From contig NC_092341.1 in NCBI RefSeq assembly GCF_046630445.1, forward strand, positions 4,776,001 through 4,840,000: a DNA stretch of 64,000 bases, in the 5' to 3' direction. The DNA is from Rutidosis leptorrhynchoides. Lineage: Eukaryota; Streptophyta; Magnoliopsida; Asterales; Asteraceae. Positions 38,676 through 52,258 of this stretch are shown piece after piece (the stretch's first letter is position 1; each line of letters starts with the position of its first letter). The notes beneath the pieces are model-generated. The model was not told the origin of the DNA, did not search any database, and saw only the letters and a list, made by a program, of their open reading frames with translations. The translations under genes were made by a program, and so were the position numbers.

Positions 38676-38805
38676 GTTGGTATCAGAGCGGTGGTCTTAG
38701 CGAACCAGGTCTTGTATTAGTGTGTCTAACAGATAGTTGTTTAGATGCATTAGGGGGTCTGGACTTCGACCGTGTCTGCATGTCAAAAGTTTTGCTTATC
38801 ATTTA
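38676..38805 (+). promoter_or_regulatory. EX primer binding site and leader
   Basis: TGGTATCAGAGC (38678-38689) is complementary to initiator tRNA-Met. The next bases (GGTGGTCTTAGCGAACCAGG) are the same as in E1, followed by the ATTAGTGTGTCTAAC and TTTTGCTTATCA blocks shared with EW and EY. Confidence 0.85.
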
Positions 38806-39061
38806 GTGTCGAAAATTATTTGCTTATCATCCTTAAAAGTCTAGATACGTCTTACTGCCTCTATTGCATAGACAGTGTATAGATAAATTCATATCTTAGC
38901 GTATATGTTATTGTTACCTTTGCCTGACAGCTACCGTAGATTCCTCCGTAACTTATGGGATTTTAGTATTATATATGCATATGTAAATTATGTATTGCAG
39001 GGTACTAATCTACATCCTATAATCTATTTCTTATCGAAAATCCTTCATCTGATCGTACGAG

Positions 39062-39560
39062 ATGAATCCCTCAACCAGTTCAAATTCATCGGATTCCGAC
39101 AGCTATTTTGATATGGAGTTTCACCTAAGCTCCGAAAGCAGTGTCACCAGAATGAATCAACCAATCATCCATTCCCAATTCATCTGATGGGTTCGTAGCC
39201 TCCTTAATCATTAGGAACAAGAAGAAGGCAATCCTTTCCATCCACCACATTGCCCTTTTGGCGAAGAACCTGAAGCACTTACCGGCGAACCTGTTTGAAA
39301 TACCATTTTCTCTCTCATTTCCAGAGTATCTCGCCACGACTATATCATAACTCAGATTCTAAACCTTATTCATTCGCTCGTTCCTACCGACAATCATCCC
39401 GGACTAATCGAAGAAGTTAACGAGCTTCGCTCTCGAGTAATCAATTTGGAAAAACATGGTGCAAAACCTACCAGCTTCAGCAACAGCACCGGCAACACCA
39501 GTACCACCAATAACATATGCCTCAACATCACACACCTCAATATCACCATCTGTACTTCGA
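39062..39560 (+). pseudogene. EX ORF0, broken copy
   Basis: Frame 1 starts MNPSTSSNSSDSDS and follows the EY ORF0 closely to a TGA near 39185, just before the WGWVR motif. Further on, the DNA still matches EY (GAACCTGAAGC, GGCGAACCTGTT, CTCATTTCCAGAGTATCTCG), but several stops and shifts break the frame. It cannot make the full protein. Its place, about 370 bp after the primer site, is the same as in EY and EW. Confidence 0.75.
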
Positions 39561-39771
39561 GTATGATCTTCGTTCTACGTATCGTTCTACCTCATTTATC
39601 TTTATTAGAGATTATATATATTCTCGTTCTAACGGTAAATCAAATGAGTTTAATATCATATTGACTCATTAAATCCATGATTACATCTGAAGAAAATATA
39701 TATGTATATATGTTTTCATAAAGATGGTAATTAAAAATTCTTTTGTACAAATTGTTAATGGTGAAAATATT

Positions 39772-42697
39772 TTAACGGGTAGGTAATACCCGAGGAATAT
39801 TTTGATTTCACATTAATAAGTTACACTGTACATTCTTTCAATATCTGATTCAACATTCATTTACTATCATACTTACATCTACAGAGATACGAATTCGTTC
39901 ACCGCTGAATAACCATTTTCATTCAATTTCATATTTGGATTTTGACCTATCAGAATCCAACAAGTGGCATAATGAAGAAAACATGGGGACAAAATAAAAT
40001 TTGTTAGAAACAAACAAATCAACTATGAAAAATTTTGTTAAGAATCCATGCTAATTGTTTCCAGCTAACTGTTCCTAGCTAACTGATTACATTTCATTTA
40101 TCGCAGTTTATTTATCGCAATTTAATTATCGCAATTTTATTTATCGTCATTTAAATTCTGTTATTTACTTTACGCATTTAATTTATCGTCATTTAATTTC
40201 TGTTATTTATTTTACGCACTTTAAATATCGGGACACGTATACAAGATTTTGACATATCATATCATATCGACGCATCTATATATATTATTTGGAATCACCA
40301 TAGACACTCTATATGCTGTAATGCTAGAGTTCGCTATACAGGGTTGAGGTTGATTCTATAATAATATATATATACTTTGAGTTGTGATCGAGTCTGAGAC
40401 ATGTACACGGGTCACGATACGTATTAATTAATTCGAATATTATGAATTAAACTATATATGAATTATTGGACTGTTAACTGTGGACTATCGACTGTGGACT
40501 AACAACATTGGATAATTAAAATGAATTAAAATATTGATTATAACATATGAAACTAAACATTTCTTCAAGTTTGCCACTTGATTTCATCTTAAACCTCATT
40601 GGTATTTTGATGGTTACAATCTGCGTTCAAACCTTTCATGATTATTGAAAACACCTCAATCGAGAGGATGAACCAACCGCACTTCATCTACGGAAGAAAA
40701 GATTGATGCATATAGTTATGCACCTGAAAACACTCGGAACCTGAGTAAACGTTTAACACGTATCTGTGCTAGCTCCTTTGGCATTGTTATTATCGAAAAT
40801 AAATTTGCAATCCCTTTCCAAAGTAGCCAATTTTGTCACAGCTTCAGCAAGTCAACTTCGACTTTTCATTCAAAACAACAATATTATAACCTTGATAAAT
40901 ATATGTGTACTCTTTTATTGTTACCGGGGAACCTTTTATATTCCATCATATTACCAGCAGACGTACCAGCAACCTCGTTGCTCCTTGGCTTAAATCTCTC
41001 CGATAAATCACTATATTTATCTATTGAAGTCTCATCATGTACTCATCCGCATCTTGTAACAAGAATTGCCATACCAATTATCGGGAATCAGCAAATCTGT
41101 ATTGTGAGTCTCCCAACGTTTCCACATCAATAGTTATATGTATCCATATAACATTTATCTCTTAGGACTATGATCTTCCATTCTGAAATTCTGAAAAGCA
41201 ACCAGTCTGCGAATTAATGCTCTGAATTTTGAAAAGTTGAATGAAGCAACAAAAACTATAAACGACCTCAACATCCAATAGTTGATGATAAAGAATTGTA
41301 TGTTGGCAAAGCTCAGAAAAAGTTTGAAACTGAAAAACTGATTGAGCAAACTACGAATGAGTCTCTGAACAAATCACAAGGACTAAACTTGTACATAAAG
41401 AATCCTGATAATTCTGTTTATGATGAAATCTTTAGCGAATACCTTGCTCATTAATCGCTCTAAATCATCGTGAATGAATTTCTTCATCACAATTTGATTC
41501 TAAAATTCTAAGATATTATCGTATCTTTCAATATTAATATCCTCAATATTTCTGAAGATATCTTCATAAATATTCTTATCCGAAATCATCTATTTTCTCG
41601 CGTTATCAGTATTACATCATAAAGGAAACTGTATAGTTTCTATATTCTGTAAACTTTCAAGTTTAAAATATGAATGTTTTTAAAGTAGTGTTGGGAACTG
41701 AAGCATGAGTTAGTATAATATAATGACACTTGATCAACGTGATTATATTACAATAAGTCATGCTGAGTTTCTAATGGGATGTGATGATTCATAGATCATA
41801 ACATCATCATGTGCCATGTTACATAATTCTTTCATTCTACTTAACTCCTGAACAAATCAAGAAAATGTATTCTTGATGGTTCTATCTTCCGTGATGTTGA
41901 TAAATTTGAAAATCAAATCGTGCTATCACGTTCCTTCCTGCTTAGAACATTATAATCATTCGAAACTCTATATCTACAAATTATGGACCATTATTCGCTT
42001 GACTTGAAGTCGGGAAGAGAAAACAAAAGCATAGAGCTTTGAAATATAAGGGAGAATATAAAGCCCGATAATAACACATAAATTACAAATCGTGTATATC
42101 AATGTTTATCGCAACATAAAGACACGGGAGAATTAAAAACATTATAATCCCAAGGGCGAAGTAGAAGAAAGCAGATTCCTCTGGTGGAAGTTGGAAAAGG
42201 AGAATGATTGTTGCGATAGTAAGGATGAGGACAAGGATCAAAACTGGATTAAGGATTTCCAGAATCTTTTGGATGTATGAAACAAGAAGGAAAGTATAGG
42301 AATGGTGAGAATAATGGAACGGAAGAGTTTAATTTATAATGGAAATATCAGACAGAGTAATTGAAGCAGATCACCGTATTTAATTAGAGAGATCTTAATT
42401 TCCTTATTCACCGAAGAATCAGATCTTATAGATTTCCAAGATTTTCTTTTAAATCCCTTGAATTCCGGAATTCAACCAAGGCAACGTCAAAAGTTAAAAC
42501 GAAACTTCATTTATTCATTTCACTCTTTTCTGATAGCTTCATTCGTGCTCTTCGAATAATCGAATTATTTTATCTGTATTATTCAATAATGATAAAACTC
42601 TATTTATCAGCTCATATTCGTCAAGAAAACATATTTATTGTTAGCCATGACGACCTCACTCAAATTTCGGGACGAAATTTCTTTAATGGGTAGGTAC
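39772..42697 (+). other. EX non-coding internal region with PPT-like ends
   Basis: TTAACGGGTAGGTAATACCC at 39772-39791 copies the PPT sequence. From there to 42660 I find no gag or pol motif. Parts match the EW internal region (for example 41795-41850 and the reverse complement of 53335-53400). The hairpin AAATTTCG-GGA-CGAAATTT (42662-42680) and the PPT AATGGGTAGGTAC (42685-42697) close the region. Confidence 0.7.
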
Positions 42698-42794
42698 TAT
42701 GATGACCCGGGAATTTCCGACTAAATTTACACTTGAATCTTATATGGTTTCGATACGATAAGCAAAGTCTGTAATGTTGAAGTCTCAAAACCTT

Positions 42795-42906
42795 CATCGC
42801 TAGGCTACGGCTTTGCAGTCCTACACCACAGCATCTGGTTCGTTGTCCTTTGTGAACCCCAAACCTGCTTGTTTAGAGAATAAAACTGTTCCTGTCTGCT
42901 TTTTCT
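42795..42906. other. 112-bp insertion in the EX 3' LTR
   Basis: The 5' LTR has 17 bp here; this LTR has 112 bp of unrelated, GC-richer sequence. One frame stays open for about 29 residues, but I do not recognise it. It may be captured host sequence or filler DNA from break repair. Confidence 0.7.
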
Positions 42907-43394
42907 TACATTTGACCTTTGACTAATCCTGACGATTCACGAACAATTATTTGTAAATAAATATGTATATATACATAAATGTATTATATATAATAATTTG
43001 ATATTATAAATTATAATTTAAACATTTAAAAATTAAATATGTAAAATAAGATATAAAATCACTATGTTGTACTTAAAATGAATTCATATATATATATATG
43101 TATGATTTCTATAGATAATTATTATAATATGTATATATGTGAGAATTTATTACTCAATGTAAGCTACTATATATATAATTATTAAATACTACATAATTAA
43201 TAAATTGTATATATAAAGTGTAAATACAAGTTAAGAATATAGTCGATATAATAACCATGTTATTACTTTCATTATAGTACTAACACTAATATCAAAATCA
43301 ATATCAGTTATAGTTATACATATATATATATATATATATACATATATACATATATATACATACATATATATCATATATACATATATATACATAC

Positions 43395-43462
<68 letters not shown>

Positions 43463-43900
43463 TGTAATCTAAATATTATCATTTATTATAATTGTTATCA
43501 TTATGTATTTGTATTATAATTATTGTTGGTATAACTATTATTTAGAATTATAAATATTATGATTATTATTATTATTTCCATTATGATTAAAAAAATATAT
43601 TGATATTAATATTAATATCAGTACTACTGATATTACCATATAATATATATAAGTATAAAGTTTAATATATTTAATTACTATTAAAATCACTAATATTATT
43701 ATTATCATTACTAATATCATTATTATTATAACTAGTAGTGAAATTATAATTTTAGTTATATAATTAATATTAGAAATATTATTAAATATTATTATTTCCA
43801 TTTCCATTAAGTAATACTAATACTATTATCATTATTGTAATTGCGATTATTAGAAAATAATACAACCTATTGCTTTTATCATTTATAATATTAGTAATAC

Positions 43901-44072
<172 letters not shown>

Positions 44073-45027
44073 GGTGTTTCTATTTTTATTAATCATTATT
44101 ATTATTAATATAATTGTTATTATTGTTAGTACCTTAAATTTATTATTATTAATAATATTAACATCCTTATTATTATTAATAAATTTATTAATTAATAAAA
44201 TTAAGTAAATATATATAAAAAGGACAAAAATTACGCGTACCACCTGTCTCCTATCTTTATCAGTATATTTTTCTTTCTGTAATCTATCTGCTCGTGACTC
44301 TATAGTCGATTTCCCACCATCACAAGCTTACAAAAATTGACCAAGTCTATTTTTCTGTTCCAATCATTCGATTACAACCATTATTATCAGATATATACCT
44401 TGTAATTGCGTCTGCTAAAGAAATATAAAAAAAAGAAACAGCTCGTTCGTCTCTGTTACTCAACTCGTTAGTCAAAATTCGATTTTTAATCAATTTTCAA
44501 AAAAGTGTTAATGAGGTTTTGTTAGGAATACTCTAAGTGATCTTTCTGCAAAATCTTATATTTCAATTCTTCCTAACAAGCTTCAATTTTGGAGTCAAAG
44601 TTTTTGGATTTAAAAGTCAAACTTTGTTCATCAAGTGAATTCGTGTTAATCATTTCAATTCAAGTTAAATTAACAATTTATAAAGTTTTAGGGCGTGATT
44701 TGAAACACAATTTGTATTGGAAGATTTATCTAAAACGTTCTCAATTGTACAATCAAATTTTTTTTATATATATGTTAACAGCGTCGAACAGAAGGTTGGT
44801 TCTTTTATACATATTTTTTTTTATTTTTCGTTTTTAATCAAGAATCCAAACTCATATATTTTACTGAATAATTATAAGCCTTCAACAAAATTTGATTCGT
44901 TATTTTGATAATATATAATCCTGGGCGATGGGATTACAAGAGGAAGAAGAAGACATATGAAACAGAAAAACAAATGTATAAGTATATTTAAGTATCGATA
45001 TCTAACAGAAATGCAGTGACAGATCAA

Positions 45028-45096
45028 TGGTTAGGAGGTGGGGTGTGTTATCGAGAGGTCTCGAGTTCGAGCCCAGGCGTGGGCGTCTATTTTTTT
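45028..45096 (+). repeat. tRNA-like / SINE-like block in the EX 3' LTR
   Basis: The A-box-like TGGTTAGGAGG (45028-45038), B-box-like AGTTCGAGCCC (45064-45074) and a T run (45090-45096) match the block in the 5' LTR. Confidence 0.6.
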
Positions 45097-45267
45097 AAAG
45101 GCTCATTACATTGAGGTAGTTTTCTAATATATCTATTATTATTATTATCATTATTATTATTATTGTTATTATCATTGATTTTTGTTATTATTATGATAAT
45201 TGTTATTATTTCATAAGAATTAGAAATAAAAATGTTATTATCATTATCTAGGTAATAATATTATCAT

Positions 45268-45346
<79 letters not shown>

Positions 45347-45673
45347 CATTATTTTTATTACTAGTATTATCATTATTATAAGTATCATTATTTTCAATAT
45401 ATTATTATTACCATTATTATTATTACTAAAAATAAAATAACTAGTATTTTTATCAAAAATTAATATTGTCATTATTAAACCTAATTATTATTATCAACAC
45501 TGTTTCAGTATTATTAAAATCTTTATCTTATCAAACCAAAAGTATTTATATAAAAAATATCAAATATATATATGATAACTATATAAATATTACATTAATA
45601 TTTTAAATAAGTAATATATAATTAATATTTATACAAATGGATTTGATTATTATTACATGATTAAGCATATGTG

Positions 45674-45762
<89 letters not shown>

Positions 45763-46782
45763 GATATAGGTTCGTGAATCCGAGGCCAACCCTACACTTG
45801 TTAAATGTCGTCATATGTATTTTTACTACAAAATACAGTATGGTGAGTTTCATTTGCCTTTTTACCCTTTATATTTTTGGGCTGAGAATACATGCGCAAT
45901 TTTTATAAATGTTTTACGAAATAGACACAAGTAATCAAAACTACATTATATGGTTGAATGATCGAAGCCGAATATGCCCCTTTTTGCTTGGTAGCCTAAG
46001 AATTAGGGAACATCACAAATTTTGAGAATTAGTGCACGCCTAATTGACGCGAATCCTAAAGATAGATCTATTGGGCCTAACAAACCCCATCCAAAGTACC
46101 GGATGCTTTAGTACTTCGATTTCGTTTATATCATGTCCGAAGGGTTTTCCGGAACGATAGGGGATATTCTTATATGCATCTTGTTAATGTCGGTTACCAG
46201 GTGTTCAATCCATATGAATGATTTTTATCTCTATGCATGGGACATATATTTATGAGAAATGAAAAATGAAAATCTTGTGGTCTATTAAAATGATGGAAAT
46301 GATTATTTATGTTAAACTAATGAACTCACCAACCTTTTGGTTGACACTTTAAAGCATGTTTATTCTCAGGTATGAAAGAAATCTTCCGCTGTGCATTTGC
46401 TCATTTTAGAGATATTACTTGGAGTCATTCATGACATATTCAAAAGACGTTGCATTCGAGTCGTTGAGTTCATCAACATTGTTACTAAGTCAATTATAGT
46501 TGGATATATTAGGAAATGGTATGCATGTCGTCAACTTTTGATGTAATGAAAGTTTATCTTTTAAAAATGAATGCAATGTTTGTAAAATGTATCATATAGA
46601 GGTTAAGTACCTCGCGATGTAACCAAATGTAATGTATTCGTCTAGATGGATTAGGACGGGTCGCTATAGTGCCTTTTCAAAAGAATGCAATGTTTACAAA
46701 ACATATCATGTAGAGATCAGTACCTCACTGTGAAATCGATAATTGATGTATTCGTCCAAAGGAATTTGGAGGGATCCTCACA

Positions 46783-46915
46783 GTTGGTATCAGAGCTTGA
46801 GGTCATAGGGAACCAGAATTTTCATTAGTGTGTTTAACTGGTAATTGTTAGGATGTATTAGTGAGTCTGGACTATGACTGTAACTTTTTTACCGAGTTTT
46901 GCTTATCATTTCTTG
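46783..46915 (+). promoter_or_regulatory. EY primer binding site and leader
   Basis: TGGTATCAGAGC (46785-46796) follows the EY LTR end (GATCCTCACA). The leader is a diverged form of the E1/EX/EW leader, with GAACCAG, ATTAGTGTGTTTAAC, GAGTCTGGACT and GTTTTGCTTATCA preserved. Confidence 0.82.
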
Positions 46916-47191
46916 TCGGAAATTACATGCTTATCATTCTTAAGTCTAGACACGTTTTTCTGCAGTTATTGTATGAATAGTGTATATACCAAATTCATAT
47001 CTTAGCGTATCTGCTAATTCATATCTTAGCGTATCTGTTACTGTAAACTTTTCCTGACATCTTCCGAAAATTTCTCCGTAATTTATGAGATTTTGGTATT
47101 ATATATACATATGTAAATTATGTATTGAAAAATACCAATCTCAATCCTACAATCTATTTCATATCAAAAATCATCTCCCTGATTATACAAG

Positions 47192-47713
47192 ATGGATCCT
47201 GTATCTACTTCAAATTCCTTAGATTCCGACAGCTACTCCGATATGGATTTTCACTCGAGCTCCGAAAGCAGCGTAATCGGAATGGATCAACTGATTAGTC
47301 ATCATCTATTCTGGATGAATTGGGGATGGGTTCGTAGCTTACTTAATCATTGGAGACAAGAAGAAGGTGATCCCTTCCATCCACCATATTTTTCTCTTGG
47401 CGAAGAACCTGAAGCATTTACCGGTGAACCTGTTCGAGACACCATTTTCTCTCTCATTTCCAGAGTATCTCGTCACGATAATATACTATCTCAAATTCTG
47501 GATCTTATTCATCCGCTCGTCCGAACCAACAATAATCCCGGTGTAATAGAAGAAGTCAACGAGATTCGCGCTCGGGTAGTGGCTTTGGAGAATATGGTGC
47601 AAAGGTTACAAGAACCAGCAGCATCACCGGCATCAATAGTACCACCGACAACAATACCAACAGTACCATTACCACCACTAACAACAACCTCATCGCAAAT
47701 CTCAACTTCATAA
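47192..47713 (+). CDS. EY ORF0: conserved small protein of non-autonomous elements
   Basis: The 173-residue ORF is fully open and lies about 400 bp after the primer site. Residues 1-30 are Ser/Asp-rich. Residues 41-55 hold an aromatic motif with WGWVR at 44-48. TGEPVR is at 77-82, followed by a helical stretch (IFSLISRVSRHDNILSQILD). Residues about 115-141 (EEVNEIRARVVALENMVQRL) look like a coiled coil. The tail (142-173) is rich in Pro, Thr and Ser. EX and EW carry broken homologues with the same motifs. It has no CCHC knuckle or capsid motif, so it is not ordinary gag. The coiled coil suggests self-association; the role is unknown to me. The ATG at 47192 matches the start seen in EX. Confidence 0.75.
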   Translation: MDPVSTSNSLDSDSYSDMDFHSSSESSVIGMDQLISHHLFWMNWGWVRSLLNHWRQEEGDPFHPPYFSLGEEPEAFTGEPVRDTIFSLISRVSRHDNILSQILDLIHPLVRTNNNPGVIEEVNEIRARVVALENMVQRLQEPAASPASIVPPTTIPTVPLPPLTTTSSQISTS

Positions 47714-49205
47714 TCTGTTCCACGAGCATCAACATCATACGCACCGTAGTTACCAAGAAGTACCAGCTGCAGTGACCTGTCCTAATCCATCTGGACGAAT
47801 ACATTACAATTGGTTATATTGCGAGGTACTTGACCTCTATATGATACATTTTACAAACATTGCATTCATTTTTAAAAGACAAACTTTCCTTACATCGAAA
47901 GTTGACGGCATGCATACCATAATATATCTAACTATAATTGACTTAATAATAATCTTGATGAACTCAATGACTCGAATGCAACGTCTTTTGAAATATGTCA
48001 TGAATGACTCCAAGTAATCTCTAAAATGAGCAAATGCACAGCGGAAGATTTCTTTCATACCTGAGAATAAACATGCTTTCAAGTGTCAACCAAAAGGTTG
48101 GTAAGTTCATTAGTTTATCATAAACATTCATTTCCATCATTTTAATAGACCACAAGATTTCCTTTATTCAATAATCATACACTCGCAAGTGTTTAAAAAT
48201 CATTCATATGGATTGAACACCTGGTAACCGACATTAACATAATGCATATAGAATATCCCCAAAACAGAAATCCATCTGTAAAATATAAACTCGAAGTACT
48301 AAAGCATACCATTTTCCAGTATGGGGGGAGTTAGTGCCCGTAGATCTACCTTTAGGATTCGCGTCAATTAGTGTGTCTGTTCAGTAATTCTTAGGTTACC
48401 AAGCTATATCATTTAAAATATATATTATCGTAATTCTCAGTCCCAAAAATATATATTGCAAAAGCATTTAAAAAGGGAGAAAATGAAACTCACAATACGA
48501 TATTTTGTAGTAAAAATATGCATACGACGGAACTGAACAATGCAAGGTTAGCCTCAGATTCACGAACCTATATCATTTATATATTCATTAACACATATAA
48601 TCGTAATCGAACAAATTGGTATATTATATCTTAAGTTATATATTTTATATATTAAATTTGTGTATATATTTAGAATGATTAATATTTATATAGTTATTTT
48701 AATATCTATATATGATTAGTATTATATTAAAAATACCTAATTTGTTATATATGAATATTTATATAAAAATGTTAATATGAATAATACATACTTATATGTA
48801 ATATTACTGAAAGTATATTTTTATATACAAAATATTTATTTGGTAACATAATATCAATAATAGTAATAAAAGTTGTATTTGCTGATAATGATAATTTTAA
48901 TAATAATAATACTAATACTTATGTTATTAATGATAATGCTAATACTAATATTTATTTGTCATGAAAATAATAATAATGATAATAATAGTAATAACAATAA
49001 TATTTATAATACTTAGTAATAGAAATACTACTAATAATAATAATAGTAATAAAAAAAATGATAAAAAATAATAACGATACTTATTTTATTAATTCATAAA
49101 ATGATAATATTAATAATAATAATAATTATATTAATACTAATAATGATACGATAATAATAATAGTAATGGTAATAGAAATACTACCTCAAAGAAGTAGCCT
49201 TTAAA

Positions 49206-49265
49206 AAAAATGCCCAAGTCCGGGTTTGAACTCGCGACCTCCCGCTAACCCGATAACATCATACC
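49206..49265 (-). repeat. tRNA-like / SINE-like block in the EW LTR
   Basis: In sense orientation it has TATGGTTAGGTATG (A-box region) and GAGTTCAAACCC (B-box region), with the same spacing style as the EX copies. The B box differs by changes that keep the RGTTCRANNCC pattern. Confidence 0.5.
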
Positions 49266-49611
49266 TAACCATATTCAAATCATCATCCTCATCTTCATAA
49301 CCATCATTTATCATCTTCTAAACATTATCAATATTATACGTTAATCATGATCAGAGATTCATCATCATCATCACTTATCATCTTTATTGTACATCATACA
49401 TCATACATCATCATCTTCCTCATCATCATAAACAATCATATCACGTTCATCATCATAATCCTATATTATCGTTATCTACTCGTCACCATTATCGTCTATA
49501 ATCATCACGTAATAACATCACCTTATATACAATTAACTCAAATTATTTACTTCATCAAATAATTCAAGTGATGTATCCGGTTTCCAACATTTTCTAAACT
49601 AAGAAAACACA

Positions 49612-49764
49612 CCATATCTTTTTAATATTCATTCGAGCCTTCAAATTTGGGTCAAGTAATTTGGATCTAAATCCAGGGTTGTTTCGATGTATCTCTACTA
49701 AGTTACTAAAAGGTAAATAACCCTTGAGTAAATTATATATAATAATCCCCATATGATCACACGT
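49612..49764 (-). pseudogene. CIPK/SnRK3-like kinase fragment inside the EW LTR
   Basis: The frame includes MGIIIYNLLKGYLPF, then NLVEIHR, then KLLDPNLKARMNIKKIW. This resembles kinase subdomains IX to XI of CIPK/SnRK3 kinases, where the family has a GVILYVLLAGYLPF-type stretch followed, some distance on, by LLDPNPxTRI. About 18 residues between the two parts are missing. The match is partial and judged from memory of the family. If right, it is a host gene piece captured by the element and now non-functional. Confidence 0.45.
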
Positions 49765-49875
49765 CCGCTTTATTTTGTGATTTATAGTCACGATGTGGGA
49801 CATCGTTTTGATGACAAAATTGTGGAGGTGAAACAAGTTGTTAAAAGCAAAAGGTATGGTGGACTCTTTCATCAT

Positions 49876-52080
49876 TCCATTATGAGAAAAAACTCTCCTT
49901 CACATCATCATTACCGTTAGTATCATCATACTATATCATCATCATCATCAATTGTTATCACAATCATGTAACCTCTTCACAGCTTCATCATCAAGTTAAG
50001 TCTTCAAAGTTCATTGTCATTATCACCATCGAAGTAGCAGCTGCTACAGTCTAACAGCAGTTAGCGAGTAACAATAAGGGGCTGTTGGGTCATGTTTTAC
50101 AGCAGTCTTGTAGCTATGGTGGTTTTGGTTCTCGGTGGTGGTGGCTTTACACGACAAGAAGAACAGAAAGAATAGAGGTGTTCGGTTTATATGGGATGTG
50201 TGTTTGTTTGTTGTCGTGTAAAAAAAAATAAGGAATCACGATGGCTTTGCAATCGATAGAAATAGGTAGTAACAGCTGGTAACATATAATTTGGCCCAAC
50301 AGCCTATTAATTGATTTATTGGGCTTGGCCTTCATTTAAACAGCCCAACATAAAATAGGATTATAACAGCTCATAACAAATTTACTTAAATCCATCCGAC
50401 CATTACTTGATGTAATTATACCAATCAATTGTGGTAGGGTTTTGGCTTTCGGTTCATATCATGATCGTTGTCAGTATTAACAAACAGTATCATTATCACA
50501 TGATTCACGAATCATTATTATCATGATTCACTTAATAAAAACAAATATAAAACGTCCCTAAAAGTCACCTTGGTCGGCCATTTATCCACTTGCATATCCT
50601 ATATCTTGATGATTGTTAAAGTATTATATTTTAATATTCCATATCTCCAATCCATCAAAGCCTGTAAAGTGTGAACATGTTCTCCCCATTTAAACCCGAT
50701 CACATTTGTATTTGAAAAAGGCAGAATAGATTTATTGTATTTGTCGATGGCTGTGATCAGACAGGAATAGAAACGAGTACTACATAGAAATTCAGTGAAT
50801 TATAGTGGAAATAAAAAGGCGGCAGTAGATATAATTTATAAAATAGAAAAGGCTGTTTTTGTTGGGTGTTCTTGTAAGTGAAGATGATGGTGGTGGTTCT
50901 ATGGAGCTGTAATAATAAAGAAAGTGAAAGTGATGGCGGGTGTGGTTGTGGGAAGTGGTCGAGCATATGAGTGTGGAGATATAGTAGGGTGGTACTCAAG
51001 GTGGAAGGTTTTGGTCTTGGGCAATCTAAACGAAAATAGCAGTTGAAGCAGGAGAAAGGTGGTTCTTCGATTATTAAATAGGACCGACAACAAGAAAATC
51101 AATATTGTTTGGGTTGTTGTTTGATGACGATCCATGATGGTGGTGGGCTTTGATGGCGGTTAGCAATGGTGGTTATTTGATGATCATGGGTTCAAGATAG
51201 TGGTGTGGTTCTGTTGTTGGCGATCAAACAAAGAACATGGTGGAAATGATGATCGGGTAGGGCAGTTTATGGAGGTTGTGTTGGTGATAATCGTGCAAAC
51301 AGAAATCAATTAGTAACTAGAGTGATGGTGATTTGTAGTTTGTTTTGTTGTTGATCGGAAGATGAAAAGAAACAATTAATTGTATCGAAAGGTGGTGGTT
51401 GAAGGCGTTTGGAGTGAAGAGATAATGGGTTTTTCATTGTATAAGTAATTATATAAGAGATAGATATAAAGAACAAGCATATACAGTAATTCTGGATAAT
51501 CATTCACTTCATTCACGGATATGATTTAGGGAGACATGATAATAACTTGTGAAAGGAATGGAAAACAGATTTTGTTTTTATTATGTTCAGAATGGATTTG
51601 TGTCGACAATTGAATCCGGAAAAGGAAGAAGGAAATATGTGTTCGAACAAGCATACCATATACATCTTTATATGCATATACTTTTATCTATAATCATAAC
51701 ATGAAGTAATATTATATAAATACATATATACATATATGTCATCAAATGAAAACTTAAAAGAAACGTATGATAGTGGATTGCCAGTTGTCTTCAATTATAT
51801 GTGTGTTATGTATATGTATATATATCATTTAGGGATATAATTGTCCAATTAGTTAAACAAGTGGGGGGTGATGAATTCACTCGACACATTCATATAATTG
51901 AGATGGGTAGGGTATCACACTAACTCAAAATTTAATAAGTATGTGAAAAATGAATTTAGCAGCCAAAATCTTAACTTTATCTACCGACGTTTTTAGCATG
52001 GAGTATTATATCGATTGAATGATAATTAAGTGTTACTGTCGTTTACTAAATAGATTCGAGATCACCAAAAGTATATTAAA
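49876..52080. other. EW LTR interior without genes
   Basis: The stretch is AT-rich with TCATCA runs at the left and a G/T-rich block (about 50860-51260). Open frames on the minus strand here are compositional and have no recognisable domain. Confidence 0.5.
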
Positions 52081-52083
52081 TAT

Positions 52084-52125
<42 letters not shown>

Positions 52126-52220
52126 AATAATAATTATTACAATATCATCTTTTTTATTTTATCTTACATAATTTATTTTAATAACAACAACATATATTTC
52201 AAATTATGTATCCACTTATT

Positions 52221-52258
<38 letters not shown>

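Noticed and set aside
50757-51503. Several minus-strand ORFs of 65-80 residues
   Set aside because: They lie in a G/T-rich part of the EW LTR, overlap one another, and show no recognisable domain.
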